Assembly: GCA_024707325.1 (NCBI GenBank)
Contig: JANPZY010000004.1
Location: 1-64,000, forward strand
Direction: 5' to 3'
Length of the DNA stretch: 64,000 nt
Source of the DNA: Opitutus sp.
GTDB lineage: Bacteria > Verrucomicrobiota > Verrucomicrobiia > Opitutales > Opitutaceae
This document shows, in pieces, positions 56,860 through 64,000 of this stretch. Made by a program: the position numbers and the translations under genes. The notes below the pieces were generated by a model. The model searched no databases. It saw nothing but the letters and a program-made list of their open reading frames with translations, and had not been told where the DNA came from. Numbering within the stretch: position 1 is the first letter of the stretch; each line of letters starts with the position of its first letter.

Positions 56860-57720
56860 ATGCCCGCCTTCAATCGGCGGGCTTTTTTTGTCGCGATCGC
56901 GCTCGCGACGGCTCTGCCACTGTCGGCGAAAACGCCGCCGACCACCACGTCGCCGAAGCTTAACCAGATCGGTGCGGCCGATCCCGCGGACGCGCAGGCG
57001 GCTCTCGCTCAGATGCGACGGCTGGGGATTTCGGGCAGCTATTTTCTCGCGTTCGATCTGCGCCTCCGGCCGCGTCGCGGCGATGAAACCGTGCTGAGTG
57101 GTCAGATGTGGGGCACGCGCAATGCGGAAGGCCCGATCACGCGCGTGGCGTTGCAAGGCGACGCAGAGTCGCGGCTTTTGATTCAAAACGGCGTGCGCTC
57201 CGGCGCGTGGACGTGGCGGCCGGGCCGCGGCGTCGAATCGGTGCCGGTGGAGCGTTTGTTCGAGCCGATCGCGAGCGGGACCGATCTCACGGCGTTCGAC
57301 CTGCAGATGCCGTATTTGTATTGGGACGATTTCAGCTACCAAGGCATCACGCGCTTTCGTGGACGCCCCGCGCACGTGATCGTGCTGCGGCCTCCGGCGG
57401 AGTTTGCGAAACGTTATCCTGCACTCGGCGGTGTGCGGCTACATCTCGACACCCAGTTCAACGCGGCGGTGCAAACCGAGCTGCTTTCGCCAGGCGGCTC
57501 GGTGACGAAAACCATCACCGTAACCGACCTGAAGAAAGTCGACGACCAGTGGATCGTGAAAACGATCGACGTGCGCAACGAAACCACGCGCGACAAGACG
57601 CGCCTGGAAATCACGGCCGCCGCGCTCCAACTCGATCTTTCGCCGCGCGCATTCGAGCCGAGCGAACTCAGTGAACCGCTGCGTCCGCCCGCAGCCGCCA
57701 GTTTGTTCAACGTCCAATGA
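56860..57720 (+). CDS. Outer-membrane lipoprotein-sorting-like exported protein
   Basis: 286 residues, signal peptide 'MPAFNRRAFFVAIALATALPLSA'. Mature part has the LolA/TP_0789-like beta layout ('YLYWDDFSYQGITRFRGRPA', 'TKTITVTDLKKVDDQWIVKT'), a periplasmic fold for lipid or lipoprotein handling; real role untested. ATG at 56860 gives the best signal peptide; an in-frame ATG at 56839 adds seven residues. The first codons coincide with a terminator-like hairpin. Stop overlaps the HAD gene start (ATGA). Confidence 0.75.
   Translation: MPAFNRRAFFVAIALATALPLSAKTPPTTTSPKLNQIGAADPADAQAALAQMRRLGISGSYFLAFDLRLRPRRGDETVLSGQMWGTRNAEGPITRVALQGDAESRLLIQNGVRSGAWTWRPGRGVESVPVERLFEPIASGTDLTAFDLQMPYLYWDDFSYQGITRFRGRPAHVIVLRPPAEFAKRYPALGGVRLHLDTQFNAAVQTELLSPGGSVTKTITVTDLKKVDDQWIVKTIDVRNETTRDKTRLEITAAALQLDLSPRAFEPSELSEPLRPPAAASLFNVQ
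56862..56889 (+). terminator. secG terminator overlapping next gene's signal peptide
   Basis: GCCCGCC (56862-56868), 7-base loop, GGCGGGC (56876-56882) and T7 (56883-56889). It looks like a full intrinsic terminator for secG but codes for residues 2-10 of the downstream protein. Confidence 0.75.
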
Positions 57721-58379
57721 GCGCCCGCCGTTATCGCGCCGTAGTTTTTGATCTCGATGGCACGCTGGTCGACAGCATGCCGATGGTGCTGCGCGGCTAT
57801 GCGCACGCGCTCGCGCCCTATCTCGGGCCGCTCACGCACGAGGAGATTCTCCCGCGTCTCGGCGGCCCTCCGCAGCGTTTCTTCGAGGAGACGATTTCCG
57901 ATCCGAGCCACTCCGCCGCGGCGCTCGCGCGCCTCGTGGATTATTTCCACGAACACTGGGATTTGATCCAGCCGTTCCCCGGCGCGGCCGATCTGCTCGA
58001 GCATTTACAGAAATCGGGCGTGAAGGTGGGCATCTGGACCGGTCGCGATCGTGTATCCACGGAGCAAATACTTCGTCACCACGGCCTGGCCGGTTTCGTG
58101 GCCGAGATGGTGTGCGGCGACGATCTGCCGAGTCATAAACCTGATCCCGAGGGGTTGCGGACCGTTTTGGCCCGTCTCGGCGTGCCTGCGGCGGACGCGC
58201 TGTTCGCGGGCGATTCGGATGTGGATTTGCTAGGCGGAGTCGATGCCGGTGTGCAAACTATTATCATAAGGCATGATCGGTCGGTTCCGGCCGAAATCGA
58301 GCGCCTTGCTATCCAAGCTTTGGATACACCGTCTGAGGCGTATCAGTGGATCAAGGACAGCTTGAGCTCAGTGGCGTAA
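57717..58379 (+). CDS. HAD-superfamily hydrolase, phosphoglycolate phosphatase-like
   Basis: 220-residue HAD phosphatase. Motif I 'VFDLDGTLVDSMPM' with the nucleophile Asp near residue 11, motif II in 'GIWTGRD', the Lys in 'LPSHKPDPEGL' and motif IV 'ALFAGDSDVDLLGG'. The helical cap after motif I is the Gph/PGMB kind. Phosphoglycolate or a sugar phosphate are likely substrates; not decidable here. Translation coupled to the previous gene by a 4-bp overlap. Confidence 0.88.
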   Translation: MSARRYRAVVFDLDGTLVDSMPMVLRGYAHALAPYLGPLTHEEILPRLGGPPQRFFEETISDPSHSAAALARLVDYFHEHWDLIQPFPGAADLLEHLQKSGVKVGIWTGRDRVSTEQILRHHGLAGFVAEMVCGDDLPSHKPDPEGLRTVLARLGVPAADALFAGDSDVDLLGGVDAGVQTIIIRHDRSVPAEIERLAIQALDTPSEAYQWIKDSLSSVA

Positions 58380-58470
58380 ACCACGGGCGGTGCGAAAATT
58401 TAGCGTTGCCGCCCCGCGGGGAGAGTGTGTTGTGAAAGCAGTCCGCGTTCAGCAACTGTCCACTTCTCCC

Positions 58471-58800
58471 ATGGCTACCAGCAACTCGAAAAAATCGTCC
58501 GCTCCGCTTACGTTTGATCTGCCGGTCTCGCTCATCTCCCGCATCGAAGCCACGCGCAAAGGCCATGGCCTTGATTCGGCGAGCGAAGTGGTTCGGTTGG
58601 CGATGGACAACTTCAACTTCGATCGCTGCGCGCCCGACACCGAGCCGCACCGCCAGATTTCGGTGCGCATTCCTGTCGAGCAGCGCACCATGCTGAAAAA
58701 GCTCGCGAAGAAAAAGGACACGAGCGTCGGCGAACTCCTCCGTCTTGCGCTCGAGGCGCTGCCGGTGAAGGCGAAGGGTAAAGCCAAGGGCCGCAAGTAA
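58471..58800 (+). CDS. Twin ribbon-helix-helix-like DNA-binding protein
   Basis: 109 residues. Two successive strand-helix-helix patterns, 'LTFDLPVSLISRIEATRKGH' with 'SASEVVRLAMDNF' (about residues 13-49) and 'RQISVRIPVEQRTMLKKLAK' with 'TSVGELLRLALEAL' (about 60-97), plus a Lys-rich tail. Each looks like a MetJ/Arc or CopG half-site binder, so one chain may mimic a dimer. ATG at 58471 is used; an open lead to 58390 lacks domain features. Probably a small regulator; target unknown. Own terminator follows. Confidence 0.7.
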   Translation: MATSNSKKSSAPLTFDLPVSLISRIEATRKGHGLDSASEVVRLAMDNFNFDRCAPDTEPHRQISVRIPVEQRTMLKKLAKKKDTSVGELLRLALEALPVKAKGKAKGRK

Positions 58801-58830
58801 GCGCCGCATTACGCGACTCGATTTTAGAAA

Positions 58831-58868
58831 CGCCCCGGGGCTTGCAAGAGCCCGGGGCGTTTCTTTTT
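58831..58868 (+). terminator. Terminator after twin-RHH gene
   Basis: CGCCCCGGGGCT and AGCCCGGGGCG pair (one bulged G) around a TGCAAG loop, followed by TTTCTTTTT. Strong intrinsic terminator directly before the aminotransferase gene. Confidence 0.88.
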
Positions 58869-58893
58869 CTGCCCACCTCTACACCCACCCAAC

Positions 58894-60087
58894 ATGTCCT
58901 CCACGCTGCCGCCCCTGTCTGTCTGGGCCCGTAATGTTTCCCCGTCGCCGACGCTCGCCATCGACGCGAAAGCCAAAGCGCTCCAAGCCGCCGGCGAGGA
59001 TGTCTGCGGCTTTGCCGCCGGAGAGCCGGACTTCGACACGCCCGAGCACATCAAGGAAGCGGCCATCGCCGCGCTGAAGGCTGGCAAAACCAAATATGCG
59101 CCCACGCCCGGCATCCCCGAGCTGCGCAAGGCCATCGTCGAGCGCTACGCGGCCGAGTATAATTTCACCATCACGCCGGAGCAGGTGATCGTTTCTCCCG
59201 GCGGAAAATTCAACTGCTACCTCGGCGTGCTCGCCACGTGTTCGCCGGGCGACGAAGTGATCGTGCCCGCGCCGTATTGGGTGAGTTACCCCGAGATGGT
59301 GAAACTCGCCGGCGCCGTGCCGAAGTTCGTGCTCGCCGACGACAAGACCGGCTTCCGTCTCACGCCCGCGATGCTCGAGGCCGCGATCACGCCGAAGACG
59401 CGCCTGCTCATTCTCAATTCGCCATCGAATCCCACCGGCGCCGTTTACACGCGCGAAGAACTTGAGGCGATCGTCGCCGTCGCGATGAAACACAATCTCT
59501 ACATCCTCTCCGACGAGATGTATGAGCACCTTGTTTACGACGGCGTGAAACCGACCTGCGTCGCCACGCTCAGCGAAGAAGCGAAGGCGCGCACCATCAC
59601 CGTCGCCGGTTTCTCGAAGACTTACGCGATGACCGGCTGGCGCATCGGCACCACCGTCGCGCCGCTTCCGATCGCGAAAGCGATCGCCGAACTTCAGAGC
59701 CAGATGTCGTCCAACGTGACGACGTTCGGCCAATACGGCGCGCTCGCCGCGTTGACGGAAAAGGAAAAGACCGCCGCCGCGCTGAAGGAGATGATGACGG
59801 CCTTCGATCGCCGTCGCCGCTTCCTGCACGCCGAGCTGAACAAGATTCCCGGCATCACCTGCCTGCTCGCGGAAGGCGCGTTTTATCTTTTCCCGAACAT
59901 CTCGAGTTTCGGTCTGAAAGACACCGAGTTCTGCACGCGACTCCTCGAACAGGAAAAAGTCGCGGCCGTGCCCGGCAGCTCGTTCGGCGCCGAAGGTTAC
60001 CTGCGCCTCAGCTACGCGACGAGCGACGAAGTTCTCCGCAAGGGCGTGGAACGACTCGCGCGCTTCTGCGCCACGCTTCGTGCCTGA
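58894..60087 (+). CDS. aspC: Aspartate aminotransferase (class I, Igamma-like)
   Basis: 397-residue PLP enzyme, aspartate + 2-oxoglutarate to oxaloacetate + glutamate. '[11 protein letters not shown]', '[14 protein letters not shown]', '[16 protein letters not shown]' and the Schiff-base Lys in '[16 protein letters not shown]' (about residue 239) fit the prokaryotic Igamma group, and '[11 protein letters not shown]' is the usual form. The Arg in 'YLRLSYATS' binds the substrate carboxylate. The reading frame's last codons and stop fall inside the first partial unit of array A5. The name may also apply to prephenate-active relatives. Confidence 0.9.
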   Translation: MSSTLPPLSVWARNVSPSPTLAIDAKAKALQAAGEDVCGFAAGEPDFDTPEHIKEAAIAALKAGKTKYAPTPGIPELRKAIVERYAAEYNFTITPEQVIVSPGGKFNCYLGVLATCSPGDEVIVPAPYWVSYPEMVKLAGAVPKFVLADDKTGFRLTPAMLEAAITPKTRLLILNSPSNPTGAVYTREELEAIVAVAMKHNLYILSDEMYEHLVYDGVKPTCVATLSEEAKARTITVAGFSKTYAMTGWRIGTTVAPLPIAKAIAELQSQMSSNVTTFGQYGALAALTEKEKTAAALKEMMTAFDRRRRFLHAELNKIPGITCLLAEGAFYLFPNISSFGLKDTEFCTRLLEQEKVAAVPGSSFGAEGYLRLSYATSDEVLRKGVERLARFCATLRA

Positions 60088-60226
60088 GTGCGCACCGACT
60101 CGTGCCACAGTGCGGCGCGAGTCGGGACAAAGTGCGGACCGGCTCGGGACCGATTGCGGACCGAGTCGAGCCAAGGTGCGGACACGGTCGCGGTAAGGTG
60201 CGTCCCGAGTCGCGACAAGGTGCCGC
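60088..60226. repeat. 22-bp tandem array A5 (6 full units plus partial)
   Basis: Six exact 22-bp units at 60095-60226 in the A3 orientation, plus a partial unit that reaches back over the aminotransferase stop codon (the 'cgtgcctgagtgcgca' around the TGA resembles the next unit). It ends 5 bp before the bidirectional terminator. Confidence 0.9.
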
Positions 60227-60231
60227 AACGA

Positions 60232-60261
60232 AAAGAGCCTGCCGACAACGGCAGGCTCTTT
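60232..60261. terminator. Bidirectional terminator between convergent genes
   Basis: Perfect 13-bp stem AAAGAGCCTGCCG / CGGCAGGCTCTTT with ACAA loop, between the convergent aminotransferase and glnS genes. T-runs are available on both strands. Confidence 0.9.
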
Positions 60262-60283
60262 CTGTTGAAGAGTCAGCGGCGGA

Positions 60284-62065
<1,782 letters not shown>

Positions 62066-62141
62066 GACCGGTCACATTGCGCGAGGGGCGCGAGTGACGC
62101 AACGCGGTTTTGGAATCCGAGGCGACGAAGCGTCGCTGGCG

Positions 62142-63878
62142 TTAGCGACGGCGGGTGCGCTTGAAGGGAGGCGTCGAGACCGGCGTGCTGCCCCCGGAAA
62201 GCTCTTTCAACAAGCTCGTGAGATAGGGGATCAGTTGCTTCTTGCGACTGACGATGCCCGGCATGTCGAAGATCTCGTCCTGCTCGACGTGCGGATAGGA
62301 GATGCGGCCGATGAACGCCGCGTCGCCTTTCACGAGGAGGAGGGAGTTTTGCGTGTTGATGTCGGTCACCAGGAGCGCGGCGAAGAGGAGTTGCTCGGAC
62401 TCGCGCAACTCCTCCAGTGCGGAGGCAATCGCCTTCGAATGGCGCCAGAAGTTGCCGAAGCCGAGTTCCTCGACCTGGGAAACGGAGAAGCGGGCGTTTT
62501 CCTCTTCGTAGATCTTGTAGTCGGAGCGGACGATCTTGTCGGGCGAGTTGGCGAGGATGACCGAGCCGGAATTGAAAATTTCCTCGGCGAGTTGCTTCGA
62601 CTGAACACCGGCAATCTCGGCGAGCCAGGCGAGCAGGATCGCGTCCTTGCGCGTGGTGGTCGGGCCGTTGAGGTGCAGGGTGTCGGAGATCAATCCGCCC
62701 ATCAAAATGCCGGCGATTTGCGGGGAAGGCTGCAGGCCCTCGCGGCGGAAAAGATCGGCGACGATCGTGCAGGTGGAGCCCACGGGCTCGTTGAGAAACA
62801 GAATCGGTTGCGCGGTGTTGATCGCGCCGAGGCGGTGGTGGTCAATGATCTCGGTGATCGTGACTTCATCGGCGCCGGGAACCGCCTGGCTGATCTCGTT
62901 GTGGTCGACGAGCACGAGGCGGGTTTTCGGCTGCTTGAGAATGTCGGTCTTCGTGATGATGCCCTGCAGCGTGCCGTCGTCAGCGGTGACGAGCATCGAG
63001 TGCGGCGAGTTGGCGGAAAAACGGCGACGCATCTCGGAGATTCGCGTGTCGGCGCTGACGGTCACGTAGTTCGTGTCGATCACACGCTCGATCGTCGAAG
63101 CGGTGCGAACGATCAACGACGTGGTCGCCGAATCGTAGGGGCTCACGATGAGGCTGGTGCCGTTGGCCTTCGCGAGGGAAAGAATCTCGTCGTCGATCTC
63201 GTAGTTGCCCGTGACGACGACCGCGCGCACGCCGATCTCGATGGCGCGTTTTTGGACGTCGCGTCGATCGCCCACGATGATGAGCGACTGGCCGGCGGGA
63301 ATGTTGTCGCGGATGGAAATGCTCCAGAACGAGCGGATATCCATCGTGCCGAGACGCACGAAAAGTTCCTCCACGCGGCTCTCGCCGACGACGTGCAAGG
63401 CGCGACCCCGCAGCGTGCGCGTGATATGCGCGAGCGATGTGCGAACGATGCGGAGTTGTTTCGGTTCGCTGAGTCGGGGGATGAACACCGAGCCGAGCGC
63501 GGTGAGCGAAACAGTGCCGAGAATGTTGCGCCGCGTGGACGTGACGGGCAGCACGCGGACATCGTGCTGGTCGAAAATCTCGAGCGCTTCGGAGCAGGTG
63601 GAGTTCTCGGTGAGCGAGAGAACGTTCGACTCCATGAAGTCGCGCACGCGCGGACTCACGTCGCTGAGATAAAGCGGCAGCGGCTGCTGGAAGCGCGCGA
63701 GAATGGTGTCGATGCGGGCGTTGGAGTTGCCGCAGCGAGCGGCGACGTAGCCCTGTTCGCCTCGGGCGCTCTTGAAGGCAGCGTAGCCAATTGCGGAGCA
63801 GATCGCGTCGGAATCGGGGTTGCGATGCCCGATCACGTAAGTGGTCTGTTGGGAGTGCGCTGTGGAAGCAGGCGTCAT
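62142..63878 (-). CDS. Manganese-dependent inorganic pyrophosphatase with CBS/DRTGG domains
   Basis: 578-residue family II (DHH/DHHA2) pyrophosphatase. Metal-binding sites: 'GHRNPDSDAICSAIGYAAF', 'VLVDHNEISQAV' and 'ITEIIDHHRLGAI', with DHHA2 near the end ('SRKKQLIPYLTSLLKELSGG'). Between the first and second DHH parts lie CBS domains ('FMESNVLSLTENSTCSEALE', 'YVTVSADTRISEMRRRF') flanking a DRTGG-type domain (about residues 170-270), giving nucleotide regulation of activity. This is the regulated class of the enzyme. The upstream 122 bp (63879-64000) show no gene. Confidence 0.9.
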   Translation of the reverse strand: MTPASTAHSQQTTYVIGHRNPDSDAICSAIGYAAFKSARGEQGYVAARCGNSNARIDTILARFQQPLPLYLSDVSPRVRDFMESNVLSLTENSTCSEALEIFDQHDVRVLPVTSTRRNILGTVSLTALGSVFIPRLSEPKQLRIVRTSLAHITRTLRGRALHVVGESRVEELFVRLGTMDIRSFWSISIRDNIPAGQSLIIVGDRRDVQKRAIEIGVRAVVVTGNYEIDDEILSLAKANGTSLIVSPYDSATTSLIVRTASTIERVIDTNYVTVSADTRISEMRRRFSANSPHSMLVTADDGTLQGIITKTDILKQPKTRLVLVDHNEISQAVPGADEVTITEIIDHHRLGAINTAQPILFLNEPVGSTCTIVADLFRREGLQPSPQIAGILMGGLISDTLHLNGPTTTRKDAILLAWLAEIAGVQSKQLAEEIFNSGSVILANSPDKIVRSDYKIYEEENARFSVSQVEELGFGNFWRHSKAIASALEELRESEQLLFAALLVTDINTQNSLLLVKGDAAFIGRISYPHVEQDEIFDMPGIVSRKKQLIPYLTSLLKELSGGSTPVSTPPFKRTRRR

Positions 63879-64000
63879 GTGGCGTGGGTGGACAGCCTAC
63901 GCCGGCACTCGTGCGGGGCAAAGTGTAAATAACAGACGGCCCGCCCAAACCGGGGCGGCGTCAATTCGTCGGCGGCGTAACGGAAGCCGTTCCTGCCTGC

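Overview
The window reads as a chromosome segment from a GC-rich member of the Verrucomicrobiota, most likely Opitutaceae. The main reasons are a pilus locus laid out like Akkermansia Amuc_1102 to Amuc_1098, an exosortase/PEP-CTERM system (EpsI-like protein and a PEP-CTERM protein), family-typical housekeeping genes and a very strong GC3 bias that opens long false antisense frames. This placement is inference; no rRNA or tRNA gene is present.

Layout. 0-12 kb: a surface-polysaccharide/exosortase region (SDR, EpsI, broken DUF4838 protein, DegT aminotransferase, PglC-like sugar transferase, CapD/PglF-like 4,6-dehydratase, O-antigen-ligase-like protein). It is broken up by large intergenic repeat blocks and an inverted-repeat-flanked GxxExxY gene. 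12-21.5 kb: GspB-like and ExeA-like secretion proteins, a FtsB-like protein, a UAP1-like nucleotidyltransferase, a phosphohexomutase, a secreted metalloprotease with RCC1 repeats, and a PEP-CTERM protein. 21.7-25.9 kb: pyruvate dehydrogenase E1a-E1b-E2 and a Nudix hydrolase. 25.9-32.7 kb: the Amuc_1102-1098-like pilus operon, with PilM and PilN apparently fused. 32.9-42.4 kb: a giant hybrid histidine kinase, a 5'-3' exonuclease, an OmpR-type regulator, hisG, and aguB-aguA with a lipoprotein. 42.6-64 kb: rpsA, lysine 6-transaminase, a FAD/Rieske oxidoreductase, two tandem DUF3857-transglutaminase proteins, UbiB, a GMC oxidoreductase with its subunit-3 partner, secG, a HAD phosphatase, a twin ribbon-helix-helix protein, an aspartate aminotransferase, glnS and a CBS/DHH pyrophosphatase.

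The least expected content is non-coding. (1) A family of degenerate tandem arrays has a strictly 22-bp unit (two 11-bp halves). It occurs at five intergenic sites, four of them abutting a stop codon, and once in frame inside a coding sequence; I count 41 units with no length change. (2) A second, composite repeat family is confined to 1.5-12 kb. It carries a hairpin with compensatory changes, a second hairpin whose loop is complementary to the first, and heptamer/octamer micro-repeats. (3) The GxxExxY gene lies between near-perfect inverted repeats, like a cassette.

About a dozen apparent frameshifts break otherwise intact genes, most of them at homopolymers. This looks more like assembly or sequencing error than real gene decay, so the affected genes are given as single loci with the break position stated.
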